Origin: Pseudomonas sp. KK4
Lineage (GTDB): Bacteria > Pseudomonadota > Gammaproteobacteria > Pseudomonadales > Pseudomonadaceae
DNA length: 34,974 bases
Reading direction: 5' to 3'
Assembly (NCBI RefSeq): GCF_001984065.1
Contig: NZ_LYVP01000054.1
Location: forward strand, 1-34,974
Below are positions 22,437 to 30,935 of this stretch, piece after piece (position 1 is the first letter of the stretch; each line of letters begins with the position of its first letter). Made by a program: the position numbers and the translations under genes. Below the pieces are notes generated by a model that saw only the letters and a list, made by a program, of their open reading frames with translations, was not told the origin of the DNA and did not search any database.

Positions 22437-23675
22437 GTGAGCACCCCTTTCGATATCCAGCAGGTCGCCGTGATCGGCGCCGGCACCATGGGCCGGGGCA
22501 TTGTCATCAGTCTGGCCAGCGCCGGGTTGCCGGTGCTGTGGCTGGACAGCAATACCCAGACACTCAACGCGGGCCTGTCGATGATCGAGCAAACCTGGTC
22601 GCAGCAGGTGGGTAAGCAACGCATCACGTCGCTCGAGGCGCACGCCAATCTCGAGCGAGTACGCCCGGTTCAAAATTACGCGGCGCTGGCAGAGGCGGAC
22701 CTGGTGATCGAGGCGGTGTACGAAAGCCTGGCGCTCAAGCAGGAAATCTTCCGCGCGCTGGATGCGCACCTCAAGCCCACGGCGATTCTGGCGAGCAACA
22801 CCTCGGCGCTGGACATCGACGCGATTGCGGCGGTCACCGGGCGTTCACGGCAGGTGTTGGGTCTGCATTACTTCAGCCCCGCTCACATCATGAAACTGTT
22901 GGAGATCGTTCGTGGCAAGGACACCGACAGCCAAGTGCTCGAAGCGGCCCGCAGGCTCGCCCAGCGAACCGGCAAAGTAGCGGTGGTGGCGGGCAATTGC
23001 CCCGGTTTCATCGGCAATCGCATGCTGCGCAGCTACGTGGCCGAGGCGCGAAAATTACTCCTGGAAGGCGCATTGCCTCATCAGGTGGACGAGGTGTTGC
23101 AGCAATTTGGTTTCGCCATGGGCCCGTTCCGCATGTATGACGTGGTCGGCATCGATCTGGAGTGGCGCGCGCGTCAGTTGGCCGGGCAGGGCATGGACGC
23201 CCCCTTGGTGCAAGTCGATAACGCCTTGTGCGAACTCGGGCGGCTGGGTCAGAAAACCGGTGCCGGGTACTACCGCTATGCTCCCGGCAGCCGCCTGGCC
23301 GAGCATGACCCACTGGTGGACGAATGGGTGCTCAAGGTGTCTCAGGGGCTGGGCTACCGCCGCCGCGAAATCGATGCGCGAGAAATTCTGGATCGCTGCC
23401 TTTTGGCGCTGGTCAATGAAGGCGCGAAAATCCTCGAAGAAGGCATTGCGGCCAGCAGCCATGACATCGATCAGGTATGGCTCAACGGTTATGGCTTTGC
23501 GATTGAAACCGGCGGACCGATGCGCTGGGCGGATGAGCAGGGCATGAATTCCCTGCTGACCCGACTGGAACGTCTGCAAGGTCTTTTCGGCGAGCATTGG
23601 CGTCCCGCCGGCTTGATCTCCCGATTGATGGCCAACGGTAAACACTTTGCCGATGTCGGGGAGGGCCGCGTATGA
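22437..23675 (+). CDS. 3-hydroxyacyl-CoA dehydrogenase
   Basis: 412 residues from GTG 22437, with AGGAG 9 bases upstream. Rossmann domain with NAD motif VAVIGAGTMGRGI (residues 14-21 core), then LGLHYFSPAHIMKLLEIVRG with catalytic H144, NCPGFIGNRML, and two copies of the 3HCDH C-terminal helical domain (about 185-280 and 295-400). It oxidises the 3-hydroxyacyl-CoA to 3-ketoacyl-CoA with NAD. No hydratase domain is fused, unlike FadB, so enoyl-CoA hydration must come from another protein. It is the first gene of a five-gene operon with overlapping junctions, divergent from the LysR gene. Confidence 0.93.
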   Translation: MSTPFDIQQVAVIGAGTMGRGIVISLASAGLPVLWLDSNTQTLNAGLSMIEQTWSQQVGKQRITSLEAHANLERVRPVQNYAALAEADLVIEAVYESLALKQEIFRALDAHLKPTAILASNTSALDIDAIAAVTGRSRQVLGLHYFSPAHIMKLLEIVRGKDTDSQVLEAARRLAQRTGKVAVVAGNCPGFIGNRMLRSYVAEARKLLLEGALPHQVDEVLQQFGFAMGPFRMYDVVGIDLEWRARQLAGQGMDAPLVQVDNALCELGRLGQKTGAGYYRYAPGSRLAEHDPLVDEWVLKVSQGLGYRRREIDAREILDRCLLALVNEGAKILEEGIAASSHDIDQVWLNGYGFAIETGGPMRWADEQGMNSLLTRLERLQGLFGEHWRPAGLISRLMANGKHFADVGEGRV

Positions 23676-25447
23676 ACTACCAGGCACCGCTGCGCGATAT
23701 GCGCTTCGTATTGCATGAAATGTTCGATGTCACCGGGCACTGCCAACACCTGGGTCTGGACCTGGACCGCGATACCCTTGACGGCATCCTGGAAGAGGCG
23801 GGGCGTTTCACCGCAGAGGTGATCGCCCCACTCAACCGCAACAGTGACGAACAAGGCTGCCAGTTGCTCGGTACTGAAGTCCGCACGCCGGATGGCTTTC
23901 GCCAGGCCTATCGCCAATACGTCGACAACGGTTGGGCGAGCATGACGGGGCCGATGGCCTACGGCGGACAAGGCTTGCCGCAAATGGCGTCGGCCTGTGT
24001 CCACGAGATGTTGATGGCGGCGTCATTGTCGTTCCGGATCTATTCAGGGTTGACCGAAGGCGCGGTCCTGGCCGTGCACCGCCATGGCAGCGAAGCGCTC
24101 AGGCAAACCTGGCTGGGCAAGATGGTCAGTGGCGAATGGACCGGCACCATGTGCCTCACCGAGCCGCAGGCCGGCACGGACCTGGCGTTGCTGCGCACCC
24201 GCGCGCAGCCCCACGCCGACGGCAGCTATCTGATCACCGGCAGCAAGATTTTCATCAGCGGTGGTGAGCAGGACCTGACTGACAACATCATTCACCTGGT
24301 GCTGGCACGCTTGCCCGATGCCCCGGCAGGTGTAAAAGGCATCAGCCTGTTTCTGGTACCAAAAATCCTGACCGATGGCCGACGCAATGCGCTCAGCTGT
24401 GGCGCGCTGGAACACAAGATGGGCATCAAGGGCGCTTCGACCTGCGTCATGAATTTCGACAGTGCCCAGGGCTGGCTGGTCGGCGAGCCGAATCAGGGCC
24501 TGTCCTGCATGTTCACCATGATGAACGATGCGCGTTTCCAGGTTGGGTTGCAGGGACTGGGGATCGCACAAGCCGCTTTCCAGGGCGGCCTGGCCTACGC
24601 CCGTGAACGCCTGCAGTCGCGCTCGCTGACCGGTGCAGTGGCGCCAGAGCAGGCTGCTGACCCGATCATTGTTCATCCGGATGTGCGCCGCATGCTGCTC
24701 ACGCAGAAGTCCCTCACCGAGGGCTGCCGGATGCTGGGCGCCTACACCGCGCGGCAACTCGATCTCGAGCACGGTGCGCCAGCACCCGATGAGCGTCGCG
24801 CAGCCATGCGCCGCGCTGCGCTTCTGATCCCGATCGTCAAAGGCTTCTTCACCGATGTGGGCCAAGAGGTCGCCAGCCTGGGCGTGCAACTGTATGGCGG
24901 GCATGGCTACATCCGCGAATGGGGTATGGAACAGTTGATGCGCGACAGCCGCATCACCCAGCTCTATGAAGGCACCAATGGCATCCAGGCGCTGGACTTG
25001 GTCCGGCGCAAGCTGATGGGCGATGGCGGTGCCGAAATGCACGCGCTGATCGATGAGCTGGCTCGGCACGTCGAGGCTGCCGGGCATCAGCCCCAGCTGC
25101 AGGACATGGCGGGCGCAGTGAGTCAGCGCCTTGAGGAATGGCGGGCATTGGGCAAGACCATCATTGAGGCTTGCCAGCGGGACCCGCAGGAAATCGGTGC
25201 AGTCTCGGTGGATTTCCTCGCGTATTCGGCTTACGTCCTGCTGGCCGGGCTCTGGCTGCAGGCAGCGGTTCGAGCGGGTGAAACCCTGACTGACGGGACA
25301 GCTGAAGGCGCCTTTTATCAAGCCAAGCTGCAGACCGCCGACTTCTACTGGCGACGCGTATTACCCCGTGCAAGTGCACACCGCGAAGCATTGTTGGGTG
25401 GCGCGAACTGCTTGATGGCGATGCCCGCCAGCGACTTCAGTTGCTGA
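23672..25447 (+). CDS. Acyl-CoA dehydrogenase, large DmdC-like type
   Basis: 591 residues, about 200 longer than the classical enzyme. ATG overlaps the previous stop by 4 bases (ATGA). The N-terminus MNYQAPLRDMRFVLHEMF is the small N-terminal extension of this subfamily. FAD domain: MCLTEPQAGTDLALLRTRA and YLITGSKIFISGGEQD. Catalytic Glu is E433 in LYEGTNGIQALDLVRRK. A C-terminal extension (about 465-585) is the acyl-CoA dehydrogenase C-terminal domain found in DmdC, FadE5 and similar enzymes. Family substrates run from methylthiopropionyl-CoA to medium and long acyl-CoAs. In this operon it should supply the dehydrogenation step before the hydroxyacyl-CoA dehydrogenase. Confidence 0.92.
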   Translation: MNYQAPLRDMRFVLHEMFDVTGHCQHLGLDLDRDTLDGILEEAGRFTAEVIAPLNRNSDEQGCQLLGTEVRTPDGFRQAYRQYVDNGWASMTGPMAYGGQGLPQMASACVHEMLMAASLSFRIYSGLTEGAVLAVHRHGSEALRQTWLGKMVSGEWTGTMCLTEPQAGTDLALLRTRAQPHADGSYLITGSKIFISGGEQDLTDNIIHLVLARLPDAPAGVKGISLFLVPKILTDGRRNALSCGALEHKMGIKGASTCVMNFDSAQGWLVGEPNQGLSCMFTMMNDARFQVGLQGLGIAQAAFQGGLAYARERLQSRSLTGAVAPEQAADPIIVHPDVRRMLLTQKSLTEGCRMLGAYTARQLDLEHGAPAPDERRAAMRRAALLIPIVKGFFTDVGQEVASLGVQLYGGHGYIREWGMEQLMRDSRITQLYEGTNGIQALDLVRRKLMGDGGAEMHALIDELARHVEAAGHQPQLQDMAGAVSQRLEEWRALGKTIIEACQRDPQEIGAVSVDFLAYSAYVLLAGLWLQAAVRAGETLTDGTAEGAFYQAKLQTADFYWRRVLPRASAHREALLGGANCLMAMPASDFSC

Positions 25448-25478
25448 AACCGTATGACAACAATCAGGAGTCGCTGAC

Positions 25479-26642
25479 ATGCAGCCTTTCAGCTTTGCCA
25501 CGGCGGCGCAGATTCTCTGCGAAACCGGCGCCGCGCAGCGCCTTGCCAATCTGTGCAGGGAACGCGGCGCGCGCCGTGTATTGATAGTCACCGACCCCGG
25601 TATTGCTCGCCTGGGGATGCTTGATAACGTGCTGCCTGGCTTCACCCTCGCAAAAGTTGCCGTGGCGATCTTCAGTGACGTGTCGGCGGATCCGAGCGAG
25701 GCCTGCGTGCTCGCCGCCGTTGAGCGGGCTCGGCATGTCGGCGCCGACCTGATCGTCGGCTTTGGTGGCGGCAGTTCGATGGACGTGGCCAAACTGGTCG
25801 CGCTGCTCGCGCATCCGCAGTGCACTCAGGCGATCACCGAGTGCTATGGCGTTGACCAGGCCAAGGGGCAGCGCTTGCCGCTGATTCAGGTGCCGACGAC
25901 CGCCGGGACCGGCTCGGAGGTGACACCCATCGCGATCGTCACCACCGGTGAAACCACCAAGATGGGCGTCGTCTCGCCGCTGTTGCTGCCTGATCTCGCC
26001 GTACTCGACGCCGTCTGTACGTTAGGCCTGCCGCCCGCCGTGACGGCGGCCACGGGCATCGATGCCATGGTGCATGCGATCGAGGCCTACACCAGCAAGC
26101 TCAAGCGCAATCCTCTGTCCAGCCTCTTGGCGCGAGAGGCGTTGCGGCTTTTGGCCTCCAACCTCGACCAGGCGGTGTACAACGGCAACAACCTGGCCGC
26201 GCGCCAGGCGATGTTGCTGGGTGCCTGCCTGGCCGGCCAGGCATTTGCCAACGCGCCGGTGGCGGCGGTGCATGCGCTGGCGTATCCGCTGGGCGGGCAC
26301 TTTCACATTCCGCATGGGCTGGCCAATTCGCTGGTGCTGCCTCACGTGCTGCGCTTCAACCTGCCGGTAGCGATGGCGGACTACGCGGAACTGGCTGTGC
26401 CTTTGCTGGGAGAAAGGCTGCAGGCCGGTGATCACCCGTCTCGCGCCGATCAATTTGTCGCTGAATTGGCGCAGTTGGGATCTCGTTGCGACTTACCGAC
26501 CACGCTGCGTGCTGTTGGCGTTCCCAGAGAAAGTCTGGCCCAACTGGCCAATGACGCCATGCAACAGCAGCGCCTGCTCGTGAACAACCCGCGCACACTC
26601 ACCGAAGCCGACGCGTTGGCCATCTATGAAGCGGCGTACTGA
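25479..26642 (+). CDS. Iron-containing (group III) alcohol dehydrogenase
   Basis: 387 residues from ATG 25479 (CAGGAG 8 bases upstream), 31 bases after the dehydrogenase gene. Nucleotide-binding GGGSSMDVAK begins at residue 96; then TTAGTGSEVTPIAIVT. All four metal ligands are present in the FucO-type pattern: D195, H199 (GIDAMVHAIEAY), H265 (HALAYPLGG) and H279 (PHGLANSLVLPHVLRFN). It interconverts an alcohol and an aldehyde with NAD(P). An alcohol dehydrogenase in the middle of a beta-oxidation operon near an alkyl sulfatase suggests oxidation of the released fatty alcohol. No aldehyde dehydrogenase gene is in the window. Confidence 0.92.
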   Translation: MQPFSFATAAQILCETGAAQRLANLCRERGARRVLIVTDPGIARLGMLDNVLPGFTLAKVAVAIFSDVSADPSEACVLAAVERARHVGADLIVGFGGGSSMDVAKLVALLAHPQCTQAITECYGVDQAKGQRLPLIQVPTTAGTGSEVTPIAIVTTGETTKMGVVSPLLLPDLAVLDAVCTLGLPPAVTAATGIDAMVHAIEAYTSKLKRNPLSSLLAREALRLLASNLDQAVYNGNNLAARQAMLLGACLAGQAFANAPVAAVHALAYPLGGHFHIPHGLANSLVLPHVLRFNLPVAMADYAELAVPLLGERLQAGDHPSRADQFVAELAQLGSRCDLPTTLRAVGVPRESLAQLANDAMQQQRLLVNNPRTLTEADALAIYEAAY

Positions 26643-27106
26643 TGACTGACCTCAGGCAGCGTGCCGGCTATCGGCACTTCACAACCCTCAGCACCCGTTG
26701 GCACGACAACGACGTGTATGGACACGTCAACAATGTCGTCTTTTACGGTTTCTTCGACAGTGCCGTGAACAGCGTGCTGATCAAGCAAGGCGGGCTGGAT
26801 ATCCATGCCGGTCCGGTTATCGGCCTGGTGGTGAGTTCGGGCTGCGATTACCACGCGCCGATTGCGTTCCCGGAGCCCGTCGAGGTGGCGCTTGCGGTGA
26901 GCAGACTGGGTAACAGCTCCGTGCATTATCAGCTTGCGGTCTTCCGTGAAGGCCAGGCATTGGCCTGCGCGACCGGACGTTTCGTGCATGTGTTTGTTGA
27001 CCGTCTTCAACGCCGCCCGGCGCCGATTCCCGAACGGCTGCGCCTGGCACTGGGCGAGTTGGTCAGCGACTGCCTGCCCTCTTCGAACAAGGAACTTGAA
27101 CCATGA
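26642..27106 (+). CDS. Hotdog-fold acyl-CoA thioesterase (4HBT/YbgC-like)
   Basis: 154 residues. ATG overlaps the alcohol dehydrogenase stop by one base (TGATG). The hotdog signature is RWHDNDVYGHVNNVVFYGFFDSAV, with D24 at the position of the catalytic Asp of 4-hydroxybenzoyl-CoA thioesterases, followed by VSSGCDYHAPIAFPEPVEVALAVSRLGNSSV. It hydrolyses acyl-CoA to free acid and CoA. Its place between the alcohol dehydrogenase and the thiolase suggests release of an intermediate that cannot be shortened further, or relief of CoA sequestration; which one cannot be told from sequence. Confidence 0.9.
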   Translation: MTDLRQRAGYRHFTTLSTRWHDNDVYGHVNNVVFYGFFDSAVNSVLIKQGGLDIHAGPVIGLVVSSGCDYHAPIAFPEPVEVALAVSRLGNSSVHYQLAVFREGQALACATGRFVHVFVDRLQRRPAPIPERLRLALGELVSDCLPSSNKELEP

Positions 27107-28287
27107 AAGATGCCGTGATTGTTTCCACCGCTCGCACGCCAATCGCCAAGGCGATGCGTGGCGCATTCAATGACCTCAAGACGCCCAGTATGACGGCCAT
27201 TGCCATTCGAGCCGCCGTTGAGCGGGCCGGCATCGAGCCGGGTCAGATCGAAGACCTGGTGCTGGGTACGGCCATGCAGAGCGGCACCGCGGCAATCAAC
27301 CCGGCGCGTCTGTCGGCCTTGGCCGCAGGCTTGCCCACGTCGGTGAGCGGGCAGACGATCGACCGCCAGTGCGCATCGGGCCTGATGGCCATTGCCATCG
27401 CCGCCAAGCAGATCATCGTCGACGGCATGCTGGTGACCGTTGGTGCCGGGCAAGAGCAGATCAGCCTGGTGCAGAATGCTCACAATCAACTGGCGAGCGA
27501 GGCGTTCGACGCCACCGTGCTGCGTATGAGCGAGCATGCCTACATGCCGATGCTGCAAACCGCCGAATGCGTGGCGCGCCGGTACGGCATCAGTCGGCAA
27601 GCGCAGGACGCCTATGCGCTTGAGTCTCAGCAACGCACGGCGGCGGCGCAGGCAGCCGGTTTGTTCGCCGACGAAATTGTTCCGGTCACGGCACGCAAGC
27701 GAGTCGTTGACAAGGCGAGCGGGGCGGTGAGCTATCAGGATGTCACGCTGACCCAGGATGAAGGCAACAGGCCGGCCACCCTGCTCGCCGATCTGCAAGG
27801 GCTCAAGCCAATCGTGGAGGGCGGTAGTGTCACGGCCGGCAATGCCAGTCAGTTGTCAGATGGCGCCAGTGCCTGCGTTTTACTCGAGGGCGGCGTGGCG
27901 GCGCGATCGGGCATTGCACCCTTGGGCCTGTATCGAGGGATCGCAGTCGCCGGGCTGGCGCCGCAAGAGATGGGGATCGGCCCCGTATTGGCAGTGCCCA
28001 AGCTGCTCCGTCAACATGGGTTGAAGGTGGACGATATCGGCTTGTGGGAATTGAACGAAGCCTTTGCCTGCCAAGTGCTGTATTGCGCACAACAGTTGGG
28101 GATCGATCCGGCGAAACTGAACGTCAATGGCGGCGCTATTTCCATTGGGCATCCCTACGGCATGAGCGGCGCGCGAATGGTTGGGCACGCGTTGCTGGAA
28201 GGAAAGCGGCGGGGGGTGAAGTTCGTGGTGATAACGATGTGCGTGGGTGGCGGGATGGGGGCGGCGGGATTGTTTGAGGTGTTGTAA
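27103..28287 (+). CDS. Acetyl-CoA C-acyltransferase (thiolase)
   Basis: 394 residues, normal thiolase length. ATG overlaps the thioesterase stop by 4 bases (ATGA), so it is translationally coupled as the last gene of the operon. The catalytic triad is complete: nucleophile C90 in DRQCASGLMAI, H350 in GGAISIGHPYGMSGARM, and C380 in CVGGGMGAAGLFEVL. It cleaves 3-ketoacyl-CoA with CoA to acetyl-CoA and a shortened acyl-CoA. The strong terminator at 28353 closes the operon. Confidence 0.94.
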   Translation: MKDAVIVSTARTPIAKAMRGAFNDLKTPSMTAIAIRAAVERAGIEPGQIEDLVLGTAMQSGTAAINPARLSALAAGLPTSVSGQTIDRQCASGLMAIAIAAKQIIVDGMLVTVGAGQEQISLVQNAHNQLASEAFDATVLRMSEHAYMPMLQTAECVARRYGISRQAQDAYALESQQRTAAAQAAGLFADEIVPVTARKRVVDKASGAVSYQDVTLTQDEGNRPATLLADLQGLKPIVEGGSVTAGNASQLSDGASACVLLEGGVAARSGIAPLGLYRGIAVAGLAPQEMGIGPVLAVPKLLRQHGLKVDDIGLWELNEAFACQVLYCAQQLGIDPAKLNVNGGAISIGHPYGMSGARMVGHALLEGKRRGVKFVVITMCVGGGMGAAGLFEVL

Positions 28288-28352
28288 CCCAAACCCGAAC
28301 AGGGGCTGGCGGCTTGCAGGCTGTCGTTCAGCAAAACGCCGAGAGTCAGCAG

Positions 28353-28378
28353 AAAGCCGATCCATGGATCGGCTTTTC
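28353..28378 (+). terminator. Rho-independent terminator of the beta-oxidation operon
   Basis: A perfect 24-bp palindrome (AAAGCCGATCC then its mirror GGATCGGCTTT around the centre) followed by TTCTGTG on the plus strand. It lies 66 bases past the thiolase stop and 48 bases before the stop of the convergent LysR gene, and could serve both. Confidence 0.8.
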
Positions 28379-28425
28379 TGTGTGCCTTGGGAAAGCTGTT
28401 TAAGTCAGCGGCAACTGCAGATTGG

Positions 28426-29340
28426 TCACAGTGTGGTGATCTGTCCGTTGCGATCCAGTTCAAACACTTTGTTGCCCTGCAGTTTCTCCTTCAGCCAGCG
28501 TCCAGCCTTGCCCAATGGCCGTTGGCGCGCCCATAAAAGGTCGACGCCAATTTGCCAGTCGGTATGCGGGTAGGCCGAGAGGGGGAGTTCTACCAGTTCG
28601 CCCCTGGCCAGCTCGCGCTGGATGAGTTGACGGGGCAGGGTGGCCCAACCGAGTGCAGCGCGGACCATTTCCAGCAACGCGAGGTAGTTCTCCGCTTGCC
28701 ACAATTGGGTCGAGCGCAGGTATTCGCTGCTGGGCAGTTTGTTGGCGTGCGCGCTGAATGCCAGGCGCCGATGCACGTGCAGGTCATCGAACGTAACGGT
28801 GTCGAGTCGTGCCAGCGGATGATCGGGATGGCAGACGTGCAGCATGATCAATTTGCCCAGTTGCTGGAACGCCAGTTCCTTCGGATAGCCCGGTTGAGAA
28901 AACGCCACGCCAAGCTCCGCCTCTGCATTGCCGACCAGTTCACTGACGTCACCGTGCACCGGGTGGCGGATGATCAGGTCGACGAAGGGAAACGCCTGTT
29001 CGAAGGCCTTGAGCACCGGCATGATCGGCCCGTAGGGCGTTTCAATGGCCAAGGTCAGGCTGGGTTCGACGTTATCCGACAGGCATTGGGCGTGTGCCTC
29101 GAAGGTCATGCAGCGCGCGAGCACGGCGTCGGCCTGGATCAGCAGTTTGTGGCCGCTGGCGGTGAGGACTGGGCTGCGGTTGGTGCGGTCGAACAGATCA
29201 ACGCCCAAATCGGTTTCGAGATTGGCAATCGCTGCGCTGATGGTCGATTGCGTCTTGCCCAACTGACGTCCAGCGGCGGAGAACGATCCGCTTTTGACCA
29301 CTTGGGTAAACATCTGCAGTTGATCGAGTGAGAAGCGCAA
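28426..29340 (-). CDS. LysR-type regulator, divergent from a purine permease
   Basis: 304 residues from a TTG start at 29340, supported by AGGAG 8 bases upstream. DNA-binding domain: LDQLQMFTQVVKSGSFSAAGRQLGKTQSTISAAIANLETDLGVDLFDRTNRSPVLTASG. The effector domain starts near residue 93 (PSLTLAIETPYGPIMPVLKAFEQAFP). The start is 222 bases from the NCS2 permease start, and a symmetrical LysR box lies between them, so control of purine uptake and deamination is inferred. A purine or its breakdown product could be the inducer. Confidence 0.92.
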   Translation of the reverse strand: MRFSLDQLQMFTQVVKSGSFSAAGRQLGKTQSTISAAIANLETDLGVDLFDRTNRSPVLTASGHKLLIQADAVLARCMTFEAHAQCLSDNVEPSLTLAIETPYGPIMPVLKAFEQAFPFVDLIIRHPVHGDVSELVGNAEAELGVAFSQPGYPKELAFQQLGKLIMLHVCHPDHPLARLDTVTFDDLHVHRRLAFSAHANKLPSSEYLRSTQLWQAENYLALLEMVRAALGWATLPRQLIQRELARGELVELPLSAYPHTDWQIGVDLLWARQRPLGKAGRWLKEKLQGNKVFELDRNGQITTL

Positions 29341-29409
29341 TCGGTTTACTCCTGGTCGAACGTGGTGAATTAAACATCAAGAAGAGGGTTTGAGTGTGCC
29401 GTTTGTACG

Positions 29410-29428
29410 CCATCGAAAAAAGCGATGG
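29410..29428. promoter_or_regulatory. Candidate LysR box for the permease-deaminase operon
   Basis: CCATCG-N7-CGATGG, a perfect 6-bp dyad with spacer AAAAAAG. The T at 29413 and A at 29425 give the T-N11-A geometry typical of LysR operators. It lies 70 bases from the LysR start and about 135 bases before the permease start. Confidence 0.6.
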
Positions 29429-29562
29429 TTGCTAATTTGTTTCATCGTTAAAAACGCTCGAATATCGCCCTGCGTCAATCGATCACCGGGGCCGGTGCAT
29501 GCTTGCGACCGCCCCTGAGAACGCCGCGATCCCAATACGCCGCACCTTCAGGAGCTTGTGAC

Positions 29563-30903
29563 ATGAATACACAACGCATTCATCCGGTGGACGAGGTTCT
29601 GCCCCTGCGGCAACTGTTCACTTTTGGCTTGCAGCATGTGCTGGTGATGTACGCAGGGGCGGTGGCTGTGCCACTGATTCTGGGCAGCGCGATGGGGTTG
29701 TCCTCTGCGCAGATCATTTTGCTGATCAACGCCAACCTGCTGACGTCCGGCGCGGCGACACTGATTCAGACCATCGGGTTTTGGAAATTTGGTGCGCGCT
29801 TGCCGCTGATCCAGGGCTGCTCGTTCATCGCCCTTGCGCCGATGCTCATGATCGGCAAGGAGTTCGGGCTCAGTCAGATATTCGGGGCGGTGATTGCCGC
29901 AGGCTTCATTACCATTGCGCTGGCACCGGTATTCAGCCGTCTACTGCGATTCTTTCCGCCAGTGGTGATTGGCAGTCTGATCACCATCATCGGTATCTCG
30001 CTGATGCCGGCTGCCGCAATCTGGCTGGGCGGCGGCAACCCTGACGCGGCAGATTTCGGCAGCCCCGCCAATCTGCTGCTGGGCCTGGCCACGGTCAGTG
30101 TCACGCTGGTGATCTACGCCAAATTCAAAGGCTTGATCGGCAACCTCAGCGTACTCATCGGATTGTTCGTCGGTAGCCTGATTGCCGCAGCCTGCGGTAT
30201 GACCCATTTCAGTCGAGTGAGCGAGGCGGCGTGGTTTGAACTGAGTGCCCCGATGGCGTTCGGCGCGCCGGAATTTTCGCTGGTGCCGATTTTGATCATG
30301 ACCCTGGCGATGCTGGTGATCATGGCCGAAACCACTGGCAATTGCCTGGCCATCGGCAAATTGACCGGCAAGCCAACCACCCAGCAAACCCTTGGCAATG
30401 CGTTCCGAGCAGATGGTTTGTCGACCATGATCGGTGGCTTGTTCAACAGTTTCCCCTACAACGCCTTCACTCAGAACACCGGTTTGATTGCGCTCTCAAA
30501 CGTCAAGAGCCGCTTCGTCGTGGCCGCTGCCGGGGCAATCATGGTGCTGATGGGGTTGTTCCCCAAACTGGGGGCATTGATCGCGGCGGTGCCCACTCCG
30601 GTGCTGGGTGGTTGCGCGATCGTGATGTTCGGCATGACCACGGTGGCAGGGATTCAGGAACTCTCGCGCGTGCAGTTCGAAGGCACCCGCAACGGCATCA
30701 TCGTCGCAGTGTCGGTCAGTGTCGGGGTGTTGCCGATGTCTTTTCCTGCGTTGTTCGAGCACGTCGGCCCTACGCTGAAACTGGTGCTGGACAGCGGGAT
30801 TTTTCTCGGTGCGATCACCGCCATTGTGCTGAACGTGCTGCTCAACAATGAAAAAAAATCGACCGACAGCGCCGGCGTCTCAGCGGCTGAATGGGTCGAT
30901 TGA
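29563..30903 (+). CDS. NCS2-family nucleobase (xanthine/uric acid/uracil-type) permease
   Basis: 446 residues from ATG 29563 (CAGGAG 8 bases upstream); the frame is open further upstream without a better start. About 12-14 hydrophobic segments. Family landmarks: LFTFGLQHVLVMYAGAVAVPLILG at the N-terminus, the segment-8 motif MAETTGNCLAIGKLTG with the substrate-site Glu, and NSFPYNAFTQNTGLIALSNVKSRFVVAAAG. This is the purine-type branch of nucleobase:cation symporters, acting in the inner membrane with a proton or sodium ion. Co-orientation with a deaminase gene 32 bases downstream suggests uptake of guanine, xanthine or a related base. The exact base is not determined by what I can see. Confidence 0.9.
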   Translation: MNTQRIHPVDEVLPLRQLFTFGLQHVLVMYAGAVAVPLILGSAMGLSSAQIILLINANLLTSGAATLIQTIGFWKFGARLPLIQGCSFIALAPMLMIGKEFGLSQIFGAVIAAGFITIALAPVFSRLLRFFPPVVIGSLITIIGISLMPAAAIWLGGGNPDAADFGSPANLLLGLATVSVTLVIYAKFKGLIGNLSVLIGLFVGSLIAAACGMTHFSRVSEAAWFELSAPMAFGAPEFSLVPILIMTLAMLVIMAETTGNCLAIGKLTGKPTTQQTLGNAFRADGLSTMIGGLFNSFPYNAFTQNTGLIALSNVKSRFVVAAAGAIMVLMGLFPKLGALIAAVPTPVLGGCAIVMFGMTTVAGIQELSRVQFEGTRNGIIVAVSVSVGVLPMSFPALFEHVGPTLKLVLDSGIFLGAITAIVLNVLLNNEKKSTDSAGVSAAEWVD

Positions 30904-30935
30904 TCTTTTGTTTTTCCACTGCCCAGGAGTTACCC

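Noticed and set aside
24044..25321. 425-residue minus-strand frame opposite the large acyl-CoA dehydrogenase
   Set aside because: Shadow of a gene with clear catalytic motifs on the plus strand.
29341..29562. Purine riboswitch upstream of the NCS2 permease
   Set aside because: No three-way junction consensus was seen; the one clear structure is a short dyad with LysR-box geometry.
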